Shown piece after piece: positions 15,392 to 24,047 of a DNA stretch of 64,000 bases (positions within the stretch are counted from its first letter, which is position 1; every line of letters begins with the position of its first letter). This DNA is from Rhizobium sp. SG_E_25_P2. GTDB lineage: Bacteria; Pseudomonadota; Alphaproteobacteria; Rhizobiales; Rhizobiaceae. The notes under the pieces were generated by a model. The model saw nothing but the letters and a program-made list of their open reading frames with translations. It was not told the origin of the DNA and searched no databases. Made by a program: the position numbers and the translations under genes. Where the stretch lies: positions 248,001 to 312,000 of the forward strand of contig NZ_JARXVM010000001.1 in the NCBI RefSeq assembly GCF_029892285.1, given 5' to 3'.

Positions 15392-16882
15392 TTACCAGTC
15401 CATGCCGGCAAGTTTCTTGACCTGCGCGACATAGCCGTTGCGATCGACTTCATCGAACAGGCGGGCGCGCAGGCGCGGCGCAGGGCTGGCGTTGACGTTT
15501 TCAAACAGGGCGACGCGGCCGGCAAGCGCGCTTGCGGTCATGTCCCAGATGAAGTTCATCAACAGTTCCTTCTGCATAGCCGATACGCCATGACCAGGCA
15601 GCAGATCCTTGAGATGGTGGCCGATCTCCGGGTTCTCGTAAGCAGCCTTGCCGAACCGCATGACCAGGCCCTGACCACACATTTCCTGCAGGATATGGAT
15701 GATGCGCGGATAGTGCTGGATGGAATAGAGACGGCCTGCCGTCAGCATGCCGACATCCGGCGCCATGACATCAGCTTCGGTCGGCTTGGCCTTGGCTTCG
15801 GCGGCGTAGATGAAGGCGCGCAAGGTCTGCGCATATTCGATCAGTTCGCCCAGCATCATCTGCACGGCCGGGATCTTGTCGGTGCCAAGCACCTCGATAA
15901 CCATCTGGCCGGCGCCGACGAACAGTTCGGCTTTAACCGCCAGACGCGTCAGCACATGCCAATGGGCAAACACGCAGACCGGACCATACCATTGCATGGC
16001 TGTGGGATCGCCGAGATTGAAGATCCGCTCCGTCGGCACGAACACATTGTCGAACACGATGAATTGGTCGGCTTCTTCGCCGCGATGACCGACCGGGTGG
16101 TCGAACGGGTCAGCGCCCGGCTGCGACACCATTTCGCGCGAGATCATCTTGATGCCGGGCGTGTTGATCGGCACAGAGCCCCAGATGCAGGCGTCGGCGG
16201 GCGTAGACTGGATGCCGCCGAGATTGGTGAAGAAGATTTCGTTGGCCTGAGCGGCGATGGAGCCGACCGTCTTGGCGCCTGAAATGCGGATGCCGCCCTT
16301 CTCGACCGATTTGACCCGCAACAGCGACCCTTCCGCCGCTTTTGGATCAGAACGATCTGTCTGCGGGCCCGCAAGGCTTTCGGAGGCGGTCAGATTGTTT
16401 TCACGGCCAAACGCAATGTAGCTTTCGATATTCTCGGCAAAATCAGGGCTGCAGCCGTCGATCAGCGATTTTTTCGCCTTGAAGGTTGGCAGATAGGCAG
16501 CCAGACCAACGGCGATCGCCGGAGCCAGATCCGGCGGACGACCAAAAGTGCCGCCCGTCTTCAGGCTGGTGTATTCGATCATCTTGCGACGATCTTCCAG
16601 ATCCTGCTTGGTGCGCGGAATCTGCCAGGAACGGCTGACGATCTCGTTGGTCGTCGGCTCGATATAGGTGGTGGCGTCGGCGTATTCTTCGGTGAACTGG
16701 TCGTCAAACATGGAGGCGAGCAGATCAATGCCCGCTTTCAGCGCCGGCTCGTCGGTCACCTTCTCAACGCGCTTGCCCCCGACCCAGAGCTGGCGCCCAT
16801 CATCGAGTGATGCCTTGAACTCTTCGCCTGTCTTCAGGCGACTGACGACCTTTGCCTTGGCGGCGGACACTGTGTTGACCAT
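15392..16882 (-). CDS. HpaB-type flavin-dependent monooxygenase, oxygenase component
   Basis: The 496-residue protein belongs to the 4-hydroxyphenylacetate 3-hydroxylase family, which uses free reduced flavin and O2 to hydroxylate phenol-like rings. Family features include 'TGGTFGRPPD', 'SESLAGPQTDRS', 'DHPVGHRGEEADQFIVFDNVFVP' (two overlapping family stretches) and the C-terminal helical region with 'LPGHGVSAMQKE'. AGGAG precedes the ATG by 6 bases. It heads the leftward operon that also encodes a flavin reductase and the NicX-like dioxygenase. I infer hydroxylation of a 3-hydroxypyridine at the para position, which would produce the diol that a NicX-type enzyme needs. Relatives that hydroxylate para to a phenol OH exist (chlorophenol 4-monooxygenases). 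The true substrate is untested. Confidence 0.88.
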   Translation of the reverse strand: MVNTVSAAKAKVVSRLKTGEEFKASLDDGRQLWVGGKRVEKVTDEPALKAGIDLLASMFDDQFTEEYADATTYIEPTTNEIVSRSWQIPRTKQDLEDRRKMIEYTSLKTGGTFGRPPDLAPAIAVGLAAYLPTFKAKKSLIDGCSPDFAENIESYIAFGRENNLTASESLAGPQTDRSDPKAAEGSLLRVKSVEKGGIRISGAKTVGSIAAQANEIFFTNLGGIQSTPADACIWGSVPINTPGIKMISREMVSQPGADPFDHPVGHRGEEADQFIVFDNVFVPTERIFNLGDPTAMQWYGPVCVFAHWHVLTRLAVKAELFVGAGQMVIEVLGTDKIPAVQMMLGELIEYAQTLRAFIYAAEAKAKPTEADVMAPDVGMLTAGRLYSIQHYPRIIHILQEMCGQGLVMRFGKAAYENPEIGHHLKDLLPGHGVSAMQKELLMNFIWDMTASALAGRVALFENVNASPAPRLRARLFDEVDRNGYVAQVKKLAGMDW

Positions 16883-17008
16883 TGGCTTCTCCTAAACCCC
16901 TCAAATTGGACACCGCACCGGCCGTGTTCGTCTGACGATCGACGGCAAGGCATGCATCCAGCGTGGCCCGTGCGGCTTCTTAGAGCCGACGATGAGCAAG
17001 GTAGCCCC

Positions 17009-17041
17009 CAACCAATTAAAATCAACCAAAATTATTGGTTG
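17009..17041. promoter_or_regulatory. Operator palindrome overlapping a candidate promoter of the oxygenase operon
   Basis: A perfect palindrome, CAACCAA-AATTA-TTGGTTG, lies at 17023-17041, with an extra CAACCAA half at 17009-17015. On the minus strand, GTGACA at 17056-17051 and TAATTT at 17034-17029 are 16 bases apart and could be -35 and -10 boxes. The palindrome would then cover the -10, about 150 bases before the oxygenase start. The same motif recurs at 17207-17237, 17294-17314, 23906-23940 and 24048-24070. It resembles the inverted TGGT/ACCA sites of FadR-type GntR regulators. Confidence 0.62.
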
Positions 17042-17206
17042 GAAAATTTTTGTCACGCCGAAGATTTGGGCGCCCGTCGCAAAATTGCACTAAAAGCATC
17101 CATTTAAACACTTTTTCATGACGCCATCAGGAAAATTCCCGTTCTCCGAGTGCAAATTTCCAATAGGTGTGCAAACGCATTGAACACAGATTTTTTGATT
17201 TTTCTC

Positions 17207-17314
17207 CAACCATACTCCAACCATTAAATATTGGTTGAATCTGTGTTGACGCTCTTCAAAGCCTGATTATAGTCTCGCGGCAGACGGGGCAGCCAACCAT
17301 TTCCCATATGGTTG
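17207..17314. promoter_or_regulatory. Cluster of operator repeats around candidate promoters
   Basis: CCAACCAT at 17207-17214 is repeated directly at 17217-17224, and the second copy starts the palindrome CAACCATTAAATATTGGTTG (17218-17237). A further palindrome, CAACCAT-N7-ATGGTTG, lies at 17294-17314. Between them, a perfect TATAAT on the minus strand (17271-17266), with TTGGCT touching the distal palindrome, could drive the oxygenase operon. On the plus strand, TTGACG at 17246-17251 with TATAGT at 17268-17273 (16-base spacer) is also a plausible promoter. Operators on both sides of the candidate promoters are typical of repression. The remaining bases from 16883 to 17418 hold no gene. Confidence 0.6.
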
Positions 17315-17418
17315 ACACGACCCGACACATGGCTTGGCTTTTCAAGCTTTCCGCAGCGGAGTTTTCCATGGCGTCCCCATCATCAAGACCCGGCGATAAA
17401 GACGATCTGCGAGGCGGC

Positions 17419-17853
17419 CTATTTCTGACTGCACCGAAGTCCGTCCGAGCTGGAAACGCAGGTCATGACGATTGGGCTAATCTTGACGCCCGCTTTTCGC
17501 TCGAAGCTGATTTCGGCGCGCGTTTGCCAGGATTGTCCGGCGAGACCACACCAGATTCGCTCGACCGGCATCCGGTCTTCTATCTGGTTCAGCAGAAAGA
17601 CAGCGCCAGTCTGCTGCTTTTGCCACAATTTCGCATGCAATACGGCCCCTGGTTTTACCGTGCCGAGAGACTGGGAATACCAGTGCGCAAGCGTCGCACC
17701 GCAGGCGATCGGTCGCGCGCCATCATTCTTCATCGTAATGAGGAGCGGCGACAGTCCTTTGGACCCGCGCTCCAGCGGCGTGGCGTAAGCGCCAGACGCA
17801 GAAAAGGCAGCGCAAACCACGGAAGCGGCTACAAAGAATTGAATATATCTCAT
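17419..17853 (-). CDS. Small exported protein of unknown function
   Basis: The 144-residue protein has a clear signal peptide (residues 1-24, ending 'SASGAYA') and GGGGAC before the ATG at 17853. The mature part contains four cysteines, in 'IACGAT', 'IWCGLAG', 'MTCVSS' and 'LRCSQK', which could form two disulphides in the periplasm. I do not recognise the family. It lies between the operator cluster of the oxygenase operon and the divergent BMP transporter operon, and its start faces that of the binding protein across 77 bases. A link to B6 uptake is possible but rests on position only. Confidence 0.72.
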   Translation of the reverse strand: MRYIQFFVAASVVCAAFSASGAYATPLERGSKGLSPLLITMKNDGARPIACGATLAHWYSQSLGTVKPGAVLHAKLWQKQQTGAVFLLNQIEDRMPVERIWCGLAGQSWQTRAEISFERKAGVKISPIVMTCVSSSDGLRCSQK

Positions 17854-17930
17854 ATACGTCCCCTTTGACTTTCGCAAAGGCCTATCACTGAGATATATCC
17901 ATGTAAAGCAATCAATAAAAGGGAACAGAG

Positions 17931-18956
17931 ATGAAAATGAAAACTATATCTACGCTTCTCGCATCAGTAACTTTTGCGCTATTTACAACAATGGCGCATT
18001 CTCAGGACATAAAGTCCATCGCAATTCTTACGCCTGAACAAGGAACAGACTTCGGCTGGAACCAGCAAGGCGTCGATGGCGCAAAAGCTGCCGGCAAGGC
18101 GACCGGCGTTGAGGTGGTGACGGCTGAAAATCTTGGCTATGGCGATGTGCGGCCGACCCTGCGCGAGCTGGCGGAAGACGGCAATGCGCTTCTCATCGCC
18201 CATGCCAGCGGCTACAATACCGCAGCGCCTGAGATTGGCGCGGAACTGGGTGTGAAGGTCGCCATTGTCGACAGCCCCAACTCGCTGAAAAAGGACGCGG
18301 TGGCCGACTACACCGCCAGCGGCCATGAAGGCGCGTATCTTGCCGGACGCCTTGCCGCCAAAATGTCGCGCTCCGGCACTGTCGGCATCGTGGTGTCGGG
18401 CGAGCCGCCATCTTGGAATTCGCAATCCGCCGCTTTTGCCGAAGGCGTGAAGGCTGAGAAGCCGTCGACCGTCATCCGCTACGCCGTGATCGGCCCGGCC
18501 GCCTATTCCGACGCCGCTGGCGGCAAGCGCGTGACGGAATCGCTGATCGCTTCCGGCGCCGACATCATTTTCGGCCAGGGCAACGGCTCGTCCTTCGGCA
18601 TGCTGCAGGCCGTGGAAACGACAAAGGCCGTCGACGGCGGCAAGGTGCTGTTCATTGATGTGATCGGCGACAAGTCCACTATCGACAAGGGCTATCTGCT
18701 GAGTTCGGTGTTGTGGAACCTGACGCCCGTCTACACAGCCATGATCGAGGACATCAAGGCGGACAAATTCGGATCACGGAACTACAATATCTCGCTGCAG
18801 GATGACTCCGTCTCGCTGCTCAAGACCAAGCAGATCCCGGACGATGTCTGGACATCGGTGATGGAGATCCGCGACCAGATCATCAAGGGCGACATCAAGA
18901 TCACGCCGAAGTTCGACGCCGAATCCGTGCATGCGCTGGTCAGCCAGTTGAAGTAA
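17931..18956 (+). CDS. BMP-family periplasmic substrate-binding protein
   Basis: The 341-residue protein has a signal peptide (about residues 1-24, ending 'TTMAHS') without a lipobox, as expected for a Gram-negative periplasmic protein. The mature part is of the BMP/PnrA type: 'ILTPEQGTDFGWNQQGVDGAK', 'AHASGYNTAAPEIG', 'GHEGAYLAGRLAAKMS' and 'VIGDKS' (all short family stretches). Known relatives bind purine nucleosides, and one branch (Treponema RfuA) binds riboflavin. It is the first gene of a four-gene ABC operon and is followed by a stem-loop. Because the flanking genes degrade vitamin B6, I infer that it binds a B6 vitamer or a related pyridine. This has not been shown. Confidence 0.87.
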   Translation: MKMKTISTLLASVTFALFTTMAHSQDIKSIAILTPEQGTDFGWNQQGVDGAKAAGKATGVEVVTAENLGYGDVRPTLRELAEDGNALLIAHASGYNTAAPEIGAELGVKVAIVDSPNSLKKDAVADYTASGHEGAYLAGRLAAKMSRSGTVGIVVSGEPPSWNSQSAAFAEGVKAEKPSTVIRYAVIGPAAYSDAAGGKRVTESLIASGADIIFGQGNGSSFGMLQAVETTKAVDGGKVLFIDVIGDKSTIDKGYLLSSVLWNLTPVYTAMIEDIKADKFGSRNYNISLQDDSVSLLKTKQIPDDVWTSVMEIRDQIIKGDIKITPKFDAESVHALVSQLK

Positions 18957-18964
18957 TAAATAGT

Positions 18965-18996
18965 GGTCCGGGGCCGGCGCAAGCCAACTCCGGACC
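18965..18996 (+). promoter_or_regulatory. Stem-loop between binding-protein and ATPase genes
   Basis: GGTCCGG at 18965-18971 pairs perfectly with CCGGACC at 18990-18996. There is no T run, so full termination is unlikely. A stem-loop here commonly protects the upstream message and gives more binding protein than membrane components. Confidence 0.5.
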
Positions 18997-19030
18997 GCAT
19001 GACTGCGCGGAAAAAACGGCGGTAATTTTG

Positions 19031-20602
19031 ATGACATCTCCCCAAGCTGCGGCGTTGGCGCCGAGCCAGCCGATCGTGTCGCTGAAAGACGTGACCAAGC
19101 GCTTTCCCGGCATTGTCGCAAACGATTCCATATCGATCGATTTTTTCCCGGGTGAAGTGCATGTGCTTCTGGGCGAGAACGGCGCTGGCAAGTCCACACT
19201 GGTCAGCATGCTCTCCGGACTGCAGCAGCCGGACGATGGCGACATCCTGATCGACGGGGTTCGCAAGGCCATCCAGTCGCCGCAGCACGCTTTGTCAGTG
19301 GGCATCGGCACGGTGTTTCAGCATTCCATGCTGGTGCCCAGCCTGACGCTGGTGGACAATGTCAATCTCGGCGGTCGCTGGTGGCGCAGCCCGGACAGGC
19401 CAGCGATCGCTGCGCGCATGAGCGAAACCGCCCGGTCGATCGGCGTCGAGGTCACGCCGATGGCGGTGACCAACAGCCTGTCGCTGGGCGAGCAGCAACA
19501 AGCCGAGATCGTGCGTGCGCTGATGCGCGGCAGCCGCTTTCTCATTCTTGATGAAGCCACCGCCATGCTGACGCCGAAGGATGCGGAGAAGCTTGGCCTT
19601 CTGATGCGCCGGCTGGTGTCGCAGGGTCTCGCGGTGATCTTCATCACCCACAAGCTCAACGAAGCCGTGGCCTATGGCGATCGGATCTCGGTGCTGCGGC
19701 TCGGCAAGAAAGTCGGTGCGATTGCGCCGGATGCATTGAAATCGCTTGGCCCGGAAAAGGTGACGCAAGAAATCGTCAGGCTGATGTTTGGCCAGAGCGA
19801 AGACAAAACCGCCCAACCGCAGGCAGATACCGTATCCAGGGCAAAGCCGCCTCTGGGCGAACCCGTGCTGGAAATTCTGGCTCTCGAAGTCGATGATCCG
19901 TCTGTCCCGGTCTCCGGCGTCGAGTTGAAGATCCGCTCTGGCGAAATCGTCGGCGTCGCCGGCATCGATGGCAATGGCCAGAAGCAGCTGGCCGAAGCGC
20001 TCGCCGGCCAACGGCCCATCCGCAATGGACGCATCTATCTCGACGGCGCGCCGCTGGAGGATCTTTCCGTGGGCGATCGTCGCAAGCGCGGCCTGCGTTA
20101 TGTCACCGATGATCGCCTGGGCGAAGGCACGGTCGGCGCTTTTCCCGTTTCCATCAATCTTCTGCTCAAGCAGATCGGCGAAGCGCCATTCTGGCGATCG
20201 GGTCTCGAAAACCCATCCGAAATCGCCGCCAACGCCCGAAAACAGGTGGTCGAATTCGACATACGCACGCCAAGCATTGAAACGCCTGCGGGCAAGCTGT
20301 CGGGTGGGAATATCCAGAAACTGCTTCTGGCGCGCGAACTGACCGGCTCCGCCCGCGCTGTCATCTTCGCCAAGCCGACTTATGGGCTGGACCTGCAGAA
20401 TATCGCCGCCTCGCGCCGCCGCATCCGCGACGCCGCCGATACCGGCAAGGCGGTGCTGGTGTTTTCAACCGAGCTCGACGAACTCCTGGAATTGTCCGAC
20501 CGTATCGCTGTGATGTCGCAGGGACGCGTGGTCGGCATTGTCGACAATGACGCCTCCGCCCGCCAGCGGATCGGCGAAATGATGAGTGGTGTGGCCAAAT
20601 GA
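19031..20602 (+). CDS. ABC transporter ATPase with two nucleotide-binding domains
   Basis: The protein has about 523 residues from the ATG at 19031 (a TTG one codon earlier is less likely). The first half has an intact Walker A, 'GENGAGKST', signature 'LSLGEQQQ' and Walker B 'FLILDEATAM'. The second half has a degenerate Walker A, 'GIDGNGQKQ', and signature 'LSGGN'. This fused layout is typical of sugar and nucleoside importers of the RbsA/NupA type. Walker B of the second half reads 'VIFAKPTYGLD', where the usual acidic residue of 'LIVAQPTRGLD'-like motifs is also absent in relatives. The stop overlaps the next gene by four bases. It powers the BMP-type importer. Confidence 0.92.
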   Translation: MTSPQAAALAPSQPIVSLKDVTKRFPGIVANDSISIDFFPGEVHVLLGENGAGKSTLVSMLSGLQQPDDGDILIDGVRKAIQSPQHALSVGIGTVFQHSMLVPSLTLVDNVNLGGRWWRSPDRPAIAARMSETARSIGVEVTPMAVTNSLSLGEQQQAEIVRALMRGSRFLILDEATAMLTPKDAEKLGLLMRRLVSQGLAVIFITHKLNEAVAYGDRISVLRLGKKVGAIAPDALKSLGPEKVTQEIVRLMFGQSEDKTAQPQADTVSRAKPPLGEPVLEILALEVDDPSVPVSGVELKIRSGEIVGVAGIDGNGQKQLAEALAGQRPIRNGRIYLDGAPLEDLSVGDRRKRGLRYVTDDRLGEGTVGAFPVSINLLLKQIGEAPFWRSGLENPSEIAANARKQVVEFDIRTPSIETPAGKLSGGNIQKLLLARELTGSARAVIFAKPTYGLDLQNIAASRRRIRDAADTGKAVLVFSTELDELLELSDRIAVMSQGRVVGIVDNDASARQRIGEMMSGVAK

Positions 20603-21708
20603 GCGCGGACATCTCGAGCGTCGCTAAGGGCGGCGACATGACTAAATCGGCCGTAGCGACTGGCCAGAGCGATACGACGCGCGAACGCCTGCACACCATA
20701 GCCCTGTCCATCGGGCCGCTGATCGCCGCGCTGCTGATCGCCAGCCTGATCCTGTTGCTGATGAGCGTCGATCCGCTTGCCTATTACGGCTATATCGTCA
20801 AAAGGGGTCTGCTGTCGCCCACCGGCCTGCAGGCGACCCTGACGGGCATGGGACCTCTGCTGCTCATCGCCGCCGGCCTGATCGTCGCCTTCCGCGCCGG
20901 CATATGGAATCTCGGCGGCGACGCGCAGTTCCTGCTCGGCGCCGTGTTCGTCGCCGCCTTCGCGCCGCTTCTGGTTCAGATCATGCCTGTTTGGGCCACG
21001 CTCATCGTCAGCCTGGTCATTGGCGCGGTCGCCGGCGCAATCTGGTCAATCGTGCCTGCGCTGTTGCGCGCCTATCAGGGCGTCAACGAGATCATCACCA
21101 CGATGATGATGACGTTTCTCGGCATTTCCTTCGCCAATGTGCTGGTGAAACTATTGTTTCTCGATCCGACGACGACTGTGCCGCAAACCCGCACACTGCC
21201 GGTCGAGGATCGCCTGCCGCGTCTTTTCGACACCACCGTATCGAGCGGACTACTGATCGGTTTGGCCGCGATCCTGATCGTGCATTTTGTCATGGCGCGC
21301 ACCGCTTTCGGCCTCAAGCTGCGGATCGTTGGGGCCAATGCCCGCGCCGCCGTGCATGCGGGACTGCCGGTGTCGGCGCTCACGGTCACGGTGTTCGCTT
21401 TGTCGGCCGGCCTCTCCGGCCTGTCGGGCGCGACCGCCATCCTCGGCCAATATGGCAATGTCCGCGCCGACTGGAATCCGGCCTATTCGCTGACCATCGT
21501 GCCGCTGGTGTTTCTGGCCCGCTTCAATGGTTTTGCCACCATCGCCTATGTGTTTTTCTTCTCGATGCTGTCGATCGGCAGCGAGAGCGCCGCGCGACGG
21601 ATGGGCGTGCCGAATTATTTCACGCTGGTGACCATGGCGGTTCTGCTCATTTTGCTCGCCGTCACCGAAATGCTCGATCAACGTCGCCGCGATCGCAAGA
21701 GGGTTTGA
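20599..21708 (+). CDS. ABC transporter permease 1 (BMP/nucleoside type)
   Basis: The 369-residue protein has a short cytoplasmic N-terminus of about 35 residues and then nine or ten membrane segments. The conserved loop 'YQGVNEIITTMMMTFLGIS' (residues about 158-176) is the ATPase-coupling helix typical of the branched-chain/ribose permease superfamily. The ATG overlaps the ATPase stop (ATGA). It pairs with permease 2, whose ATG lies two bases after its stop. Together they should form the channel of the importer in the inner membrane. Confidence 0.92.
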   Translation: MSADISSVAKGGDMTKSAVATGQSDTTRERLHTIALSIGPLIAALLIASLILLLMSVDPLAYYGYIVKRGLLSPTGLQATLTGMGPLLLIAAGLIVAFRAGIWNLGGDAQFLLGAVFVAAFAPLLVQIMPVWATLIVSLVIGAVAGAIWSIVPALLRAYQGVNEIITTMMMTFLGISFANVLVKLLFLDPTTTVPQTRTLPVEDRLPRLFDTTVSSGLLIGLAAILIVHFVMARTAFGLKLRIVGANARAAVHAGLPVSALTVTVFALSAGLSGLSGATAILGQYGNVRADWNPAYSLTIVPLVFLARFNGFATIAYVFFFSMLSIGSESAARRMGVPNYFTLVTMAVLLILLAVTEMLDQRRRDRKRV

Positions 21709-21710
21709 CC

Positions 21711-22643
21711 ATGACGCTTTTCACGGAAGCCTTCATGACCGCATTGCTGGTGGGCGCGATCGCCGCCGGCATCCCGCTTCTGCTTGCCGGCCTCGGCGAA
21801 CAACTCTCTGAAAAGGCCGGCGTGTTAAATATCGGCATTGAAGGCATGATGCTGTCGGGCGCCTATTTCGGCTTCCTTGTCGCCTGGAAGACAGACTCGG
21901 CCTTGCTCGGCTTTCTAGGCGGCATGGGCGGCGGCATGGTCGTCGCAGCGCTGATGGCGCTGTTTTGCGTGCGCATGGGCCTGAACCAGATCGTCATCGG
22001 CATTGCGCTGACGCTCGGGGCGGAGGGAGCCACAGCGCTTCTGCATCATGTGCAGTTCAGCCAGAGCTATCCGAGACTGTCGGCGCCGACGACATGGGCC
22101 ATTCCAGGATTGACTCAAATCCCGGTGCTCGGGCCCGCGCTGTTCAGCCGCGAACCGGTCGCCTATCTCTCCCTGGCGCTGGTGGGCGTGCTTGCCTATC
22201 TCTACCGCCGCACACATTGGGGCATCGCGCTCCAGGCGGCCGGCGACAAGCCGGCGGCCTTGGATGCCGCCGGCGTCAATGTCATTCTCATCCGCTCCGG
22301 CGCTGTCCTCATCACTGGGGCGCTTGTCGGGCTGGGCGGCGCGTTCATGGCCATTGTCGGGGCCGGCATTTTCGTGCCGTTCATGACCCATGGCCAGGGC
22401 TTTATCGGCATCGTGCTGGCGATGCTGGCTCGCGGCAAGCCGCTCTGGGTGCTGGGCGGCGCAATCCTGTTCGGCGCCTGCCTGTCGCTGACCACAGCGC
22501 TGCAGGTGGCGGGCGTGGATATTCCCACTGACGTCATCCAGATGTTGCCATTTGCCGCCGTGATGCTGGTGCTGGTTTTTCTCGGTCGCAAGGCCAATCT
22601 GCCGAGCGCTTTGGGAGCCGCCTATGTGCGCGGCGCCCGCTGA
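21711..22643 (+). CDS. ABC transporter permease 2 (BMP/nucleoside type)
   Basis: The 310-residue membrane protein has the family hallmarks 'EKAGVLNIGIEGMMLSGAY' near residue 35 and 'MGLNQIVIGIALTLGAEG' near 90, followed by several membrane segments. The start is the ATG at 21711, two bases after the permease 1 stop; the same frame is open far upstream only because it is a shadow of permease 1. It is the last gene of the importer operon. It ends 49 bases before the convergent transaminase gene; the GC-rich gap holds no obvious T-tailed terminator. Confidence 0.92.
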   Translation: MTLFTEAFMTALLVGAIAAGIPLLLAGLGEQLSEKAGVLNIGIEGMMLSGAYFGFLVAWKTDSALLGFLGGMGGGMVVAALMALFCVRMGLNQIVIGIALTLGAEGATALLHHVQFSQSYPRLSAPTTWAIPGLTQIPVLGPALFSREPVAYLSLALVGVLAYLYRRTHWGIALQAAGDKPAALDAAGVNVILIRSGAVLITGALVGLGGAFMAIVGAGIFVPFMTHGQGFIGIVLAMLARGKPLWVLGGAILFGACLSLTTALQVAGVDIPTDVIQMLPFAAVMLVLVFLGRKANLPSALGAAYVRGAR

Positions 22644-22692
22644 TCGGCTCGGGAGCGTGGGGGGCTGGCGCCCGCCCTCGCCCCTTCATCCG

Positions 22693-23868
22693 TCACGATG
22701 CGTCGATGGACGCGATGACCGCCGCGGCGCCCGCGCCGATATCACAGGCGCCGGCAACCAGTTTATTGAGCGCGGCCCCCAAGGCAGCCACGGCAGTCAG
22801 CGCATAGATGGGCTGGGCGGTCGGCCCCATATGGCCGATGCGGACCAGTTTGTTGTGCGTCTCGCCACGTCCCGACGAAATCATGACGCCGTAATCATCA
22901 CGCATGATGCGGCGCAATGCGGTCTCATCCACGCCCAAGGGCAGCGCCACCGCCGTCGCCGTCGGGGAGGCAATCTCCTCACGAGCCGCCCAGAGCGTCA
23001 ATCCCATAGCCTTGATCCCGGCGCGGCACGCTGCGGCGGTCGCGGCGTGTCGGGCCCAGACAACCTGCGCTCCTTCCGCCAGATAAAGATCGAGCGCGGC
23101 TTCCAAGGCGTTGATCTCCGCGACCGACGGCGTGAATGGAAAGGGCTGGTCCGGGCGCCAGGCATGCTCCCAATCCAAAATGCTCAGGATCGACGCCTTT
23201 GGCGCGCGCGGATTGGATTTTATCTTCTCCCAGCCCTTGGCGCTGATAGCGAGGAGCGACAGACCCGGAGGGCAGCCCAGGCACTTGTTCGGGCCCGTGA
23301 CAAAAATGTCGGCATGCACGGCGTCCGGCAAAATCTCCATGCCGCCGAAAGACGATACGGCGTCGACAATAAAAACCGCCCGGCTCTTGGCGACCAATGC
23401 GCCAATGGCCGCGACCGGATTGATGGTGCCGGACGGCGTATCGTGATGGCAGACGGCGACGACCGTGATGTCAGGCCTCTGCTCAAGCATCGCCGCGACC
23501 GCGTCGGGATCGATCGCTTCATTGAAGGGCGTACGGATCTCCAGATATTCGCGGCAGCGCGGCTCCAGCCAATAGCGATAGCCGTCGCCATAAACGCCAG
23601 ACGCAAGATTGAGCACGACATCGTCTGGCGACACGACCGATGCGGCGGCGGCCTCAAGCCCAAGCACCGGTTCGCCCTGCAAGATGATCGGCGGAACAGA
23701 GGTTTGCATGGCCGCCATCGCTTTTTGGCTTACACGGGAATAGGTTTCGAGGAATCCGGGATCGTAATCGTAGAGCACCGGCCGGCCCAGCGCCTGCAGC
23801 ACGGCGGGGTAACAATTGACCGGGCCAGTGGTCAGCGTGAAAATCGTTTCGTTGCGGGGCTGTGTCAT
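22693..23868 (-). CDS. ppaT: Pyridoxamine-pyruvate transaminase
   Basis: The 391-residue fold-type I PLP-like enzyme converts pyridoxamine and pyruvate to pyridoxal and L-alanine, the entry step of B6 breakdown. It matches the Mesorhizobium loti enzyme, as I recall its sequence, along nearly its whole length: 'TGPVNCYPAVL', 'VLYDYDPGF', 'QGEPVLGLEAAAAS', 'NLASGVYGDG', 'CHHDTPSGTINP', 'RIGHMGPTAQPIYA'. The substrate-binding lysine is Lys195 in 'TGPNKCLG' (Lys197 in M. loti). That is well beyond general similarity to serine- or alanine-glyoxylate aminotransferases. The ATG at 23868 has GGAG 9 bases upstream. It is divergent from the FadR-type regulator, with CAACCA operators between them. Confidence 0.93.
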   Translation of the reverse strand: MTQPRNETIFTLTTGPVNCYPAVLQALGRPVLYDYDPGFLETYSRVSQKAMAAMQTSVPPIILQGEPVLGLEAAAASVVSPDDVVLNLASGVYGDGYRYWLEPRCREYLEIRTPFNEAIDPDAVAAMLEQRPDITVVAVCHHDTPSGTINPVAAIGALVAKSRAVFIVDAVSSFGGMEILPDAVHADIFVTGPNKCLGCPPGLSLLAISAKGWEKIKSNPRAPKASILSILDWEHAWRPDQPFPFTPSVAEINALEAALDLYLAEGAQVVWARHAATAAACRAGIKAMGLTLWAAREEIASPTATAVALPLGVDETALRRIMRDDYGVMISSGRGETHNKLVRIGHMGPTAQPIYALTAVAALGAALNKLVAGACDIGAGAAAVIASIDAS

Positions 23869-23905
23869 GCGGCATTTTCTCCAGGCAAATGGGACGTCCT
23901 GCACT

Positions 23906-23940
23906 CAACCATTCGTCAAACCATAATTGATTATTGGTTG
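23906..23940. promoter_or_regulatory. Operator repeats before the transaminase gene
   Basis: CAACCAT lies at 23906-23912. The imperfect palindrome AACCA-N11-TGGTT spans 23919-23939, with TTGGTTG ending at 23940. On the minus strand, TTGTGC upstream and an AATAAT-like -10 inside the palindrome could form the ppaT promoter. Operator over the -10 is the same arrangement proposed at 17023-17041. Confidence 0.58.
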
Positions 23941-24047
23941 GCCATCACCTTGCACAATAGGTTTCATTCCGCAAAAAGCAATTGCGACATTCACCGACTT
24001 GGCTTAGTTGCTAGGGAAATTCGCCATCACAGCCTGCCGTTTAGGAT

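Noticed and set aside
17308-17868. A 186-codon plus-strand frame starting inside the operator cluster
   Set aside because: It lies opposite the small exported protein, which has a signal peptide and ribosome site; the plus product has no signal, domain or good start.
22693-23868. Serine-glyoxylate or alanine-glyoxylate aminotransferase instead of pyridoxamine-pyruvate transaminase
   Set aside because: Near full-length agreement with the Mesorhizobium loti pyridoxamine enzyme and the adjacent pyridoxine 4-oxidase favour the B6 function.
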